Shown here: piece by piece, positions 54,702 through 61,985 of the stretch
How positions within the stretch are numbered: position 1 is the stretch's first letter
How the letters are laid out: every line of letters begins with the position of its first letter
Assembly: GCF_022230925.1 (NCBI RefSeq)
Contig: NZ_JAKKFH010000021.1
Coordinates: 1 to 64,000, forward strand
Direction: 5' to 3'
Length of the DNA: 64,000 nucleotides
DNA from: Micromonospora alfalfae
Lineage (GTDB): Bacteria; Actinomycetota; Actinomycetes; Mycobacteriales; Micromonosporaceae
The notes under the pieces: generated by a model
Told to the model about the DNA's origin: nothing
Databases searched by the model: none
Seen by the model: the letters and a program-made list of their open reading frames with translations, nothing else
Position numbers and translations under genes: made by a program

Positions 54702-54804
54702 GTACTCGGGTAGGTTTTGCAGGCGACGACGGGCCTGGCTCGCAAGCTCGGACCCCGATTTGGGGCCGGCGGAGCGGATGGGTTAATCTTGCTCGTCGCA
54801 ACGC

Positions 54805-54878
54805 GGGGCTATAGCTCAGTCGGTTAGAGCGCAGAGCTGATAACTCTGAGGTCGATGGTTCGATTCCATCTAGCCCCA
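54805..54878 (+). tRNA. tRNA-Ile (GAT)
   Basis: A complete 74-nt cloverleaf: acceptor GGGGCTA pairing with TAGCCCC, D-arm GCTC/GAGC, anticodon stem CAGAG/CTCTG with loop CTGATAA (anticodon GAT), T-arm GATGG/CCATC with TTCGATT. The CCA tail is not encoded (A then CCG). Confidence 0.98.
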
Positions 54879-54920
54879 CCGCATGTCGTCCGACGGTAGT
54901 CGAGCGCGAGGGGTCGCCCC

Positions 54921-55049
54921 ATGTTCAAGAAGCTGCTGATTCTGGCTGGCGTCGTCGGTGTGGCCGCCGTCGTGTTCAACAAGATCAAGGCGTCGAACGA
55001 CGAGCGTGCCCTGTGGCACGAGGCGACGACCGCGCCCGACCTGCGCTGA
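54921..55049 (+). CDS. DLW-39 family small membrane-associated peptide
   Basis: A 42-codon gene too small for usual gene finding: MFKKLLILAGVVGVAAVVFNK then a charged, DLW-like ending (ASNDERALWHEATTAP). It matches the short DLW-39 peptides found beside the tRNA-Ile/tRNA-Ala genes near gyrA in actinobacteria. It has one hydrophobic segment and a charged tail. ATG 54921 follows GAGGGG at eight bases. Function is unknown. Confidence 0.8.
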   Translation: MFKKLLILAGVVGVAAVVFNKIKASNDERALWHEATTAPDLR

Positions 55050-55091
55050 CGCTCGGCCCGGCGACGAGCGATCGTCGCCAGGGCCACCCAC

Positions 55092-55167
55092 GGGGCCCTA
55101 GCTCAACTGGCAGAGCACTGCCTTTGCAAGGCAGGGGTTAGGGGTTCGAGTCCCCTGGGCTCCACCA
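55092..55167 (+). tRNA. tRNA-Ala (TGC)
   Basis: Acceptor GGGGCCC pairs with GGGCTCC, including the G3-U70 identity pair. Anticodon loop TTTGCAA gives TGC; T-arm AGGGG/CCCCT with TTCGAGT. The CCA is encoded here (55165-55167). Its 3' 33 bp serve as the attachment site of the neighbouring integrated element. Confidence 0.98.
55135..55167 (+). repeat. attL: tRNA-Ala 3' end
   Basis: 33-bp segment (starts GGGTTAGGGGTTCGAG, ends in CCACCA) identical to 58443-58475. Identity stops one base outside on both sides. Confidence 0.9.
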
Positions 55168-55203
55168 CACACAGCCTGTGAGCTGCACCGGAGCTAGGTT
55201 CGA

Positions 55204-55228
55204 GATCATCGGGCACAGATCCGGCACA
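55204..55228 (+). repeat. Left arm-type direct repeat (candidate integrase-binding site)
   Basis: A 25-bp element (GATCATCGGGCACA...CGGCACA) that recurs in the same orientation at 58315-58339 with 22 of 25 bases identical. It lies 36 bp inside the left attachment repeat. Confidence 0.65.
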
Positions 55229-55258
55229 GACCAGGAATGATCTTCCCTCGGTTGGCAT

Positions 55259-55963
55259 CTACCGGCGGTGCGCCGCAGCCCGCAGGACATCACCGATGAC
55301 ACCGCGCCGCCGCTCCCGGCGAGGCCACCAGTGCACGTAGGTCTCCAAGGTGATCCGTAGCGTCTGGTGACGCAGGAGCCGTTGCACGTCCTGTGGCTCG
55401 GCGTGATTGGTGATCAGCGTTGTAGCGAAGAAGTGCCGCAGCGCGTGAAACCCTCCGTGCTTCTTGGGCCATCCCGCCTTGTCTCGCCACTTGACCCACT
55501 CGTTCGACCAGGTTCGGTCCGTGAACGGATTCCCGCGCGTGGCCGGGAACAACAGCGGCACCGAGCGGCGGACCGGGTCGCCGGAGGTGATGTCGACCAT
55601 TTCGACCTCGACCGGTGGGAAGTCGCGGACATGAGTGTCGAGGGCTTCCCGTACGGCTTGGTCCAGGTCGAGGGTTCCTGACGAACCGGCTTTGGGCAGG
55701 CAGAGGTAGAAGCCGCCGTAGCCCTGTGGGGAGTACCGGAGCTGCTGAGTGACGTGCAGCTCCTGGGCGCTTACGTCGACGCTCTTACCGTGTTCCATTC
55801 CCAGCATCTCGCCGAAGCGGCAACCTTGGCCGGCACCGAGCCAGATCGCAGCCCGATACCGTGCGGGGACCGCGTCGAGGAGCGCCAACACCTCGTGTTC
55901 TGTGGGTACCCACTTCGGCACGCGGGACAGACCACGGAGAACCTTCACGAGCTTCTGCGGCAA
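55259..55963 (-). CDS. Truncated tyrosine recombinase (integrase catalytic domain)
   Basis: The 234-aa frame is a nearly complete tyrosine-recombinase catalytic domain. It has the first Arg in AGQGCRFGEMLGM, a beta-hairpin Lys candidate in LPKAGSSG, FHALRHFFATTLI (HxxR), LLRHQTLRITLETYVHW with the nucleophilic Tyr in ETYVHW. The N-terminal SAM-like and arm-binding domains that normally add ~150-200 residues are missing. Upstream, in another frame, lies a relic of an HD-domain gene, so the N-terminus was lost by deletion. It reads toward tRNA-Ala, as usual for integrases at a tRNA attachment site. Probably inactive. Confidence 0.8.
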   Translation of the reverse strand: MPQKLVKVLRGLSRVPKWVPTEHEVLALLDAVPARYRAAIWLGAGQGCRFGEMLGMEHGKSVDVSAQELHVTQQLRYSPQGYGGFYLCLPKAGSSGTLDLDQAVREALDTHVRDFPPVEVEMVDITSGDPVRRSVPLLFPATRGNPFTDRTWSNEWVKWRDKAGWPKKHGGFHALRHFFATTLITNHAEPQDVQRLLRHQTLRITLETYVHWWPRRERRRGVIGDVLRAAAHRR

Positions 55964-56069
55964 GAGTCTGTGCCTTCTGAGCGACGCCCTGGACGTGAGC
56001 CCAGCGGCGAGGCAGGGTGCTCGCCAGGTTTTGGCGGGAGACCTCGTAGGCCCACGGAACCAGCGACAT
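55940..56069 (-). pseudogene. 5' relic of an HD-domain phosphohydrolase gene
   Basis: The frame from ATG 56069 begins SLVPWAYEVSRQNLASTLPRRWAHVQGVAQKAQTLA. This matches the conserved N-terminus of HD-domain proteins common in actinomycete integrative elements, which normally continues into an AAWLHDIGYAP metal site. Here it runs directly into the integrase reading frame (shifted), and the HD motif is absent. The family call rests on recall of that N-terminal pattern. Confidence 0.55.
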
Positions 56070-56272
56070 GGATAGACGATAACGCCGTTGCTAGCCCCTC
56101 AGCACTACCCATTCGTAGGGCTGACCCGCCGGACTGCCGGCCGGACTGCCGACGTGCCTAGTCTCACGAGATGCTTGACAAATCCGTCCCAACTGATGCA
56201 CGACGGTTGACCTAGGTTCTATGGGCGGGCGGCGCGTGGTCGTTGGGCTCGGAGGGCACGGGAGGATGGGCG

Positions 56273-56668
56273 ATGGACTATCGGGAGCTGTTCGACAAGC
56301 TCCACCGGAGGCCGGGCATGTTCGGGCTAGACGGCTCGTTTGGGCAGTTCACAGCGTTCTTGCAGGGCTGCTGGATGGCTGACGCTCGAGTCCTAGACGG
56401 GTGGCGCGAGTGGCTGGTCATCCAGTTCGACGCCGGCAACAACCTGATGTGGCAGGCACTCGTCAGACGGCTTGCTACTCCCGAGGAGTTTTCGCCGCTC
56501 CTGCCGCTCGATGACATTCAGAACCGTGCGGCGAGCGACGCCCTGTTCAGGCTGTTGGATCACTTCCTGGCGGAGCGCGAAAGCAGCGGAGGCGCTTCGG
56601 CGATCAAGGCCGCTCACCAGGCGTGGATGGAGCGCCGGAGCTGGTACCGGCCCGAGGGATCGGCGTAA
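56273..56668 (+). CDS. Hypothetical protein of the element (131 aa)
   Basis: ATG 56273 follows GGGAGG at eight bases. The product MDYRELFDKLHRRPGMFGLDGSFGQFTAFLQGC... is soluble, helical and Trp-rich, with a conserved-looking RRPGMFGLDGS motif and DGWREWLVIQF. I recall no function for it; single genes of this size in such islands are often immunity proteins or modifiers, but that is a guess. It is the only gene in the left half of the element with an intact ribosome site. Confidence 0.65.
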   Translation: MDYRELFDKLHRRPGMFGLDGSFGQFTAFLQGCWMADARVLDGWREWLVIQFDAGNNLMWQALVRRLATPEEFSPLLPLDDIQNRAASDALFRLLDHFLAERESSGGASAIKAAHQAWMERRSWYRPEGSA

Positions 56669-57345
56669 ACGAGGCGCAACGATCATGTCAAGCGTCTGGT
56701 GGGACGCGACTGTCAAATATGCGCCGTGACGGGACAGCCGGACTGCCGGCGGTGTTGTGCAAAGTTTCTGTACGTCTTCAAGGCGGCCCGAAGACGGGCC
56801 GCACGCGCCGCCGCCTGGGCGCGCGTCCGACGCTCCGCTGTCGCTCCACGCCGGCCACGCAGAACGCCCGGCGGCTGGCGCGGAGAGCGGGAAGCCCGGG
56901 GCCGCCCTAGACGGTAGCGGCGTGGGTGGTTGAGGTTCGTGGGCCGGCAGCCGGCCGGGCCGCGCCCGATCGGCGCGGCGCAGCACATGGGCACGCCGGG
57001 TCCGCGCGGCAGGTCGCGGCCGTCGGGGTCGGGGTTGGCGGCGCGAGTGTGCCGGGCCGCCCCTCCAAGCTCAAGGGCGCTATGCGTCGCAAGCGACGGC
57101 CCTGCGGGCCGCCCTTGACCTCGGAGCCTCTGCGACCCTCGGGCAGGAGTCGCGGGCAGGCCGATGGCCTGCCCTTAAATGGTGCGCGCCGCCAACCCCG
57201 CCCCCGACTCGTCGCCGGTCACCGGGCGTCAAGGTCCGCTTGACGTCTGCGGAGGACGGGTCTCCGTATCTCGTAGACACGTCGGGCATGCTGGGCCTAT
57301 GTCGCGCCTAGAGGCATCTGTGATATCCGGCTGTAAGATCCGTTC
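56669..57345. other. Non-coding stretch inside the element
   Basis: These 677 bp separate the 131-aa gene from the HEPN-type gene. The left two-thirds are very GC- and Arg/Ala-codon-rich with only shadow frames; the right end becomes AT-richer and supplies a TAAGAT -10-like hexamer at 57334-57339, six bases before the next ATG. Confidence 0.5.
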
Positions 57346-58140
57346 ATGGAGCCGGTCGAGTCCCTAAGGTCAATAGAGATCGCCTTGCGTCTGGTCATCA
57401 AGCAAGTTCTTGGGGAGGAGGATTGGCTTCAAGCCAGGGGTGCCCCAGATGCAGAGCGATTGACGGAGCGTCAGGTCGAGGAAGCCAAACGGCGTGACGG
57501 GGCTGTTGTCTCGGACGATTTGATCGACTATACAGAGGCATACCACCTTACGGGCATCGTTGAGAAGAACTGGGATCGATTCCAGTCCGTTTTCAAAGAC
57601 AAGGCGCGAACCCTTGCCTACTTTGGTGTGCTGGAGGATGTGCGAAACAGTATTGCCCATAGCCGTGATCTAGTTCCGTTCGAACGCGATCTTTTATCCG
57701 GGATCGCGGGACAGTTCCGTAATCAAATATCCCTCTTCCGGGGCCAGCACACACCGTCGTCCGCTTACTATCCGCTAATAGAAAGCGTGGTCGATAGTTT
57801 CGGGCGCGAAGGTCTTACTGGGATGCCGTATTTTCAAGATGATGTGCCCCGCCTGGATGTGGGAGATGTTATTCGATTCTCCGGGAGGGCATTTGACGCG
57901 AAGAAGAAAGGCGTTATCTGGGAGATCAAGACTGGCTACATTCCATACGGGGAGAAAGTTCCTGTCTTCGCCTCAGGGGACACTGTGGAATTCGATTATG
58001 TGGTTACTGAAGATGACGTCAGTGAAAGCTTCGTACTAAGTGTGCGTATAAGAACCGACGGTCGCTTTCATCGAGAAAATCATGGCCATCCTTACGACGA
58101 CGAGCGAAGCTTTCCATTCTCTGTGAATCCTCCCGATTGA
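57346..58140 (+). CDS. HEPN-motif (Swt1-like) protein with novel C-terminal domain
   Basis: The 264-aa product has an N-terminal helical domain (~1-130) with the HEPN ribonuclease motif: R100, N101 and H105 in EDVRNSIAHSRDL, preceded by long helices (SIEIALRLVIKQVLGEEDW...YTEAYHLTGIVEKNWDRF), matching Swt1-type HEPN domains. Residues ~165-264 form a separate beta-rich domain (VGDVIRFSGRAFDAKKKGVIWEIKTGYIPYG...) I do not recognise. HEPN RNases act in abortive infection, toxin-antitoxin and other defence systems. Base composition (about 53% GC in 57601-57660) is far below the chromosome, indicating transfer. No ribosome site is present, but TAAGAT lies six bases before the ATG, so a leaderless transcript is likely. 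Confidence 0.8.
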   Translation: MEPVESLRSIEIALRLVIKQVLGEEDWLQARGAPDAERLTERQVEEAKRRDGAVVSDDLIDYTEAYHLTGIVEKNWDRFQSVFKDKARTLAYFGVLEDVRNSIAHSRDLVPFERDLLSGIAGQFRNQISLFRGQHTPSSAYYPLIESVVDSFGREGLTGMPYFQDDVPRLDVGDVIRFSGRAFDAKKKGVIWEIKTGYIPYGEKVPVFASGDTVEFDYVVTEDDVSESFVLSVRIRTDGRFHRENHGHPYDDERSFPFSVNPPD

Positions 58141-58314
58141 GCGCTAGAAGTACGCGGGCGGGTTTGATTCAGCGCCACCGAAGCGAAAACCGCTCTAAAT
58201 ATTCGCGGGTTTCACTTGCTGATCTCTTGAGACTTCAAGTAGTACCCGACGTCAGGAGCGCCGGTAGCAAGCGCGTAAAGATCAAGTTCACGGGCTGGGG
58301 AGCAGTCACCCGAA

Positions 58315-58339
58315 GATCATCGGGCACAAGTTCGGCACA
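58315..58339 (+). repeat. Right arm-type direct repeat (candidate integrase-binding site)
   Basis: Partner of 55204-55228, same orientation, 22 of 25 bases identical, about 100 bp inside the right attachment repeat. Confidence 0.65.
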
Positions 58340-58442
58340 TACGGCAGCGAGAAAGCGTGTGAAACGTCGAGAGTTGTCGAGGGATGTAGGCCAGGTCAAC
58401 GCGCCGATACGTCCGTCTTGGTTGGCTTCTCCGTGACGTCTC

Positions 58443-58475
58443 GGGTTAGGGGTTCGAGTCCCCTGGGCTCCACCA
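58443..58475 (+). repeat. attR: duplicated tRNA-Ala 3' end
   Basis: Perfect 33-bp copy of 55135-55167. The sequence to its left is not the rest of a tRNA, so this is the displaced attachment copy. Confidence 0.9.
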
Positions 58476-58562
58476 GCACTTTCACCGGTTGATCTCGGTC
58501 CGAGTACAGCCAAGGCGGTCACACCGTCCCCTCCTCGCCCAGTACACGGTCGATGGCTGAGG

Positions 58563-59098
58563 CAAGCTCCGCGCGGCAGCCGGGCTGGACTGGCCGCATC
58601 TGCACGACCTGCGGCACGCCTTCGCCACGTTCCTCCTGGACCAGGGCGAGGAGCTGCGGACCGCGGGCTCGTCATGCTTGCTCAAAGCGCCGGTTGACGT
58701 TCCGCGGCTCCATAGCCGTGCCGATGGTGCTGGCGAAGACCAGGCCGAGATCCGACCACACCTCCCGGCCGTGAGCCGTTCCTTGGCTTGGCGCACGTGC
58801 TGTGCCTCCAACGCCCGGACGGCCAGAGCCGACAGCGGCAGCGGCAGCGGACGGGCCGACCGGTGCATCTTCGGTGGCACGAACGCCAACCCGTGATCCG
58901 TTCGCTGGAGCGTCTGCCGAACGAACAGCGCCCTGCCCGGCAGGTCGACATCCGACCACCGCAGGCCCAGCAGTTCAGCTCGCCGCAGCCCGGTCGCCAG
59001 CGCCAGGACGAACAGCGACTCCAACCGGTCGCCGGTCAGCACCGACAGCAGCGTCTTGGCTTCCTCGGGCGTCAGGGCACGTCGCTCGGTCCTGCAGA
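58563..59098 (-). pseudogene. Second tyrosine integrase relic, internally rearranged
   Basis: Minus-strand bases ~58675-59098 encode RRALTPEEAKTLLSVLTGDRLESLFVLALATGLRRAELLGLRWSDVDL, and after a frameshift VWSDLGLVFASTIGTAMEPRNVNRRFEQ, a different integrase from the one at 55.3 kb. The next piece of the same protein (AAAGLDWPHLHDLRHAFATFLLDQGEELR) is on the plus strand at ~58563-58656, so a ~100-bp piece has been inverted. The C-terminal Tyr segment is lost. Confidence 0.75.
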
Positions 59099-59129
59099 GG
59101 GTCGGCGGGCTGGCGGCGCAAGCGCCAGC

Positions 59130-59151
59130 ATCGGCCGGCGCGCCGGCCGAT
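59130..59151. repeat. 22-bp perfect palindrome
   Basis: ATCGGCCGGCG followed immediately by its complement, preceded by another small hairpin (CTGGCG/CGCCAG at 59111-59129). It lies between integrase relics and a small ORF. Confidence 0.75.
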
Positions 59152-59264
59152 AGTCGCAGACTGCGCCAGGACCCAAGACCGATTCCTCCGGCGGGGATCT
59201 TCGACAGAGATGGGCTTCAGGCAGAGGAGCGGTTCACCCTTCCCCGTGCGCTACGGTGCTCGCT

Positions 59265-59480
59265 GTGATCCGGCAAACCATGGCGGCCTCCGTAGATAAG
59301 CCGAGCGAGGTCGAGGCGGCTGAGGCTTGGCTGAACGCCAACCGAGACTCACTGGCCTACGCCGAAGAGGAAGGCGGCTGCGGCTGCTGCGTCCGGGCCT
59401 GGAACTTGGAGGGGCCTGCCGAGATATTGGCGACAATTCCCTACGAGGTCTCGGCTTCCTCCGACTGGGATACGCCCTAG
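59265..59480 (+). CDS. Small acidic hypothetical protein with CGCC motif
   Basis: From GTG 59265 the product is 71 aa, rich in Glu/Ala, with GGCGCCVRAWNLEGPAEILATIP as its most distinctive part. There is no strong ribosome site; a TACGGT hexamer seven bases upstream could allow a leaderless start. ATG 59280 is an alternative. Function unknown. It lies among integrase relics. Confidence 0.5.
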   Translation: MIRQTMAASVDKPSEVEAAEAWLNANRDSLAYAEEEGGCGCCVRAWNLEGPAEILATIPYEVSASSDWDTP

Positions 59481-59593
59481 CCGCTCCCTGGGACCAGACG
59501 GACGGGTATGCGGCGGGTCGAAGGTCGAGAGCGGGCCGGGCCGCGCCGCGACAGCAATGTGATCTGCTCTCACCACAGCATCACGAACGCGCT

Positions 59594-60010
59594 CTACTCC
59601 AGAGTCCCCCTTGAGACCAACCGGTCATCATGCTCGGGGAGGCCCCAGATCGCCGTCGCGTCGTTGTAACTCAGGTCGGTCTCCGCCCACAACGGCGTTG
59701 CGGACACGATGAACCAGTCATGGCTGCGGGAAAGCATGTAGAGGCTCCATCGCGGATCATGCTCCAGCTGGTGCAGCTCGCTCAGTCGGGCCCAGTCATC
59801 CTGCGGGGCGCGGCGTAGCGAGAGGCCACGCAACACGAACGGCATGCAGACGTACTGAACCGACTGGAACAGCACCTCCAGGCGGTTTTGGCCCGTCATC
59901 TGGGATCGGTCTGACTGGAGCCACACCTGCGTGTGCGTCCTCGCAACACGGGTGATCTGAAAGAGCCGATCTGGCGCTTCTAGCGATGAGGCGGTGTAAA
60001 TGTCGGCCAT
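59594..60010 (-). CDS. Hypothetical protein (138 aa)
   Basis: From ATG 60010 the product begins MADIYTASSLEAPDRLFQITRVARTHTQVWLQSDRSQ and is soluble with a mixed beta/alpha composition and several Trp residues (HDPRWSLYMLSRSHDWFIVS). It resembles small beta-barrel proteins of genomic islands, but I recognise no family. An earlier start at 60064 is possible. It lies between two integrase relics and may be cargo of a former element. Confidence 0.6.
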   Translation of the reverse strand: MADIYTASSLEAPDRLFQITRVARTHTQVWLQSDRSQMTGQNRLEVLFQSVQYVCMPFVLRGLSLRRAPQDDWARLSELHQLEHDPRWSLYMLSRSHDWFIVSATPLWAETDLSYNDATAIWGLPEHDDRLVSRGTLE

Positions 60011-60094
60011 CTTGGCACTCTCACCCGCCTCTCCCTCGGTGACGTTGATCGACTGTACAGCCATCCGTACACCCGATCGATGGCTGAGGCAGCC

Positions 60095-60349
60095 TTACGA
60101 GCCCGACGGCAAGACGTGGCCGTAGGTGTCGGCCGGCATCCGGATCGTGGAGTGCCCAAGCAGTTCCATCACTGTTCGCATTTTGCCCTGGTCGAGCAGG
60201 AACGTGGTGAAGGCGTGCCGCAGGTAGTGCAGGTGCAGCCAGTCCAGCCCGGCCGCAGCGCGGAGCTGCTCGAAGCGCCGGTTGACGTTTAGCGGTTCCA
60301 TCGCGGTGCCGATGGTGCTGGCGAAGACCGGGCCCAGATCCGACCACAC
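60095..60349 (-). pseudogene. Third tyrosine integrase relic (C-terminal end)
   Basis: The frame encodes VWSDLGPVFASTIGTAMEPLNVNRRFEQ, LDWLHLHYLRHAFTTFLLDQG and MELLGHSTIRMPADTYGHVLP, i.e. the last ~80 residues of an integrase including the Tyr of ADTYGH. The block near 60270-60349 is very similar in DNA to 58690-58770, so it is a copy of the same integrase type. The rest of the gene is missing. Confidence 0.8.
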
Positions 60350-60368
60350 ATCCGCGGCGGCGAGCCGG

Positions 60369-60668
60369 TCAGACGACCTGTAGATCGAGCCCGCTCTCGG
60401 GCCGTAGGAACGTCGCCGTGAACGTCATCGAACGTTCCGCTATGGCTGCTTCCACAGCAATCGTCTCCGTGCCGGCGAGGTGCACCTCAACCGGCGCGCT
60501 GCTCTGCCAGTCCAGATGAGCCCGTACCACATGCCGGCCGGGCGCTACGTCGACGCTCTGGACGGCTCCACGCTTCAGGCGTGCCACGACTTGCCCATCA
60601 ATCTCGACCTTGATGCGGCGCAGAAGGCCACCAGCGTCCAAGGCGCGACGAACGGTGATCCTCGGCAT
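60369..60668 (-). CDS. Small hypothetical protein, PEGA-like beta fold
   Basis: The 99-aa product MPRITVRRALDAGGLLRRIKVEIDGQVVARLKRG...VDVAPGRHVVRAHLDWQSS has the alternating beta pattern and DG...APGRHVVR turn typical of PEGA-like extracytoplasmic or regulatory beta domains, here without a signal peptide. The function is unknown. It follows the third integrase relic and may be a chromosomal gene at the edge of the island. Confidence 0.65.
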   Translation of the reverse strand: MPRITVRRALDAGGLLRRIKVEIDGQVVARLKRGAVQSVDVAPGRHVVRAHLDWQSSAPVEVHLAGTETIAVEAAIAERSMTFTATFLRPESGLDLQVV

Positions 60669-61087
60669 GGTGGTTCCACCCCTTCACTCAGAACTTCAGT
60701 GTTCCTAGTGCCCGCTATTTCATGGTCTGTGTTCGGCTGTCCGGCACCAGCGGAGGCAGCGGAATCCTCTACGACACCTACTTCATCGGTAGCTGATCAG
60801 CCACTCGGCGTTGTGCGCGATTCAACGGGTCAGCAGAGCGCACTGCGGTGCCTGCCTTGGGTGGTGAATGCGTTGGCAGATCATCAGCGCGACACGGACA
60901 GCTGTCGGTATTCGCCGTCGGTTGACAGTCCAATCAAATGGCAGATAGAAGTAGTGCAAGGCGCCGAGGTGTCGGCGCCAGCGCTATGGCTCTGGGGTAT
61001 GAATATGACTCTGAGGTATACCGCTCTTTGGCGTCTGCCCCCGGAGCCGCCGGAGCCGGGCCGGAGCACCCGGAGCCGACAGCGCGG
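60669..61087. other. Intergenic region, nothing recognised
   Basis: The 419 bp between the PEGA-like gene and the MBL hydrolase contain no supported ORF, RNA gene or repeat. Base composition is somewhat AT-richer than the right-hand genes. Confidence 0.5.
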
Positions 61088-61888
61088 TCAGGCCGGCGGA
61101 GTGAGCGGGACGGTCTCGCCACGGGCGATGGTGCGTACTTGCTGTGCCCAGCCACGACGGCGGACCTCGTCGACGAAGTGCGCCAGCGGGGAGCGGAAGA
61201 CCGGGTAGTCGTCGTAGTGGATCGGCACGGTCAGCTGCGGACTGATCAGCTCCACCAGGTCCGCACCCTGGCGGGCGTCCATGGTGAGCAGGATCCCGGC
61301 GATCTTCGTGCCGCCAAGATGGATCAGCATCGCGTCGATGTCCGGGTAGCGTTCGGGGATGGCGGTGAGTTGTGGCCGGTTGAGGGTGTCGCCGGTGACG
61401 TAGAGCCGGAACTCCCGCCGCCCGGAGCGTTCCACGTCGATCATCGTGCCCATCACGTCGGGCATCAGCAGGTCCAGTGCGCCCGGGCCGTGCTGCCCGG
61501 GCATCGAGGTCAGCCGCACTGTCGTACCGTCGCGGTGCAGCTCTCGGGACGACCAGGTCGGCAGGCCCTGGGCGGCCTGGAAGCCCCAGCGGCGCAGCTT
61601 GCGTTCCGCCGCGGGGGTGGTGACGATGGGCAGCTCGCGGTCCAGTTCCCGACGGGCCACCCGGTCGAAGTGGTCACCGTGCAGGTGGGAGAGGACCACC
61701 GCGTCCAGTTCTGGGAGTTGGGCGATCCGCAGCGCCGGGTCCGTGCGTCGGCGCGACCACAACCCCTTGCCCAGGTACGCCCGCTGACCCCGATGCAGGA
61801 AGTTCGGGTCGGTCAACAGGGTGAAGCCGCCGATCCGCAGCACCGTCGTCGCGGTACCGATGAACGTCACCTGCGGTTGCTCCGCCAT
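61088..61888 (-). CDS. Metallo-beta-lactamase-fold hydrolase
   Basis: The 266-aa protein has the MBL zinc motif SHLHGDHFD (HxHxDH), a downstream YVTGDT Asp and C-terminal His residues (VPIHYDD), and belongs to the UlaG-like/YtnP-like branch of the fold (FIGTATTVLRIGGFTLLTDPNF). Substrate unknown. AGGAGG lies eight bases before ATG 61888; GTG 61897 overlaps that site and is rejected. It lies just downstream of the TetR gene on the same strand (97 bp), possibly co-regulated. Confidence 0.9.
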   Translation of the reverse strand: MAEQPQVTFIGTATTVLRIGGFTLLTDPNFLHRGQRAYLGKGLWSRRRTDPALRIAQLPELDAVVLSHLHGDHFDRVARRELDRELPIVTTPAAERKLRRWGFQAAQGLPTWSSRELHRDGTTVRLTSMPGQHGPGALDLLMPDVMGTMIDVERSGRREFRLYVTGDTLNRPQLTAIPERYPDIDAMLIHLGGTKIAGILLTMDARQGADLVELISPQLTVPIHYDDYPVFRSPLAHFVDEVRRRGWAQQVRTIARGETVPLTPPA

Positions 61889-61985
61889 CGTGCCCACCTC
61901 CTGCGGCTCCGGTACCCCGGTGAGCCGCCGGCATGCGGTTCACCTCCCGGCGCCGCTGACGGGCCGACCAGAGCATGCGGGTGGG

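Larger units (their letters stand above)
55135..58475. mobile_element. Degraded 3.3-kb integrative element at tRNA-Ala
   Basis: Bounded by perfect 33-bp direct repeats of the tRNA-Ala 3' end (55135-55167 and 58443-58475), with a tyrosine integrase adjacent to the tRNA end and integrase arm-like repeats near both ends. Cargo: a relic HD-domain gene, a 131-aa unknown protein and a HEPN-motif protein, the last AT-richer than the chromosome. No replication or transfer genes remain, so it is probably immobile. Confidence 0.85.

Noticed and set aside
58235..58675. Minus-strand ORF containing GTRTPNP
   Set aside because: This is the reverse complement of the duplicated tRNA-Ala end, a well-known spurious translation.
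60480..61208. 242-codon plus-strand ORF between the PEGA-like and MBL genes
   Set aside because: Overlaps both confident minus-strand genes and has no ribosome site or conserved motif.
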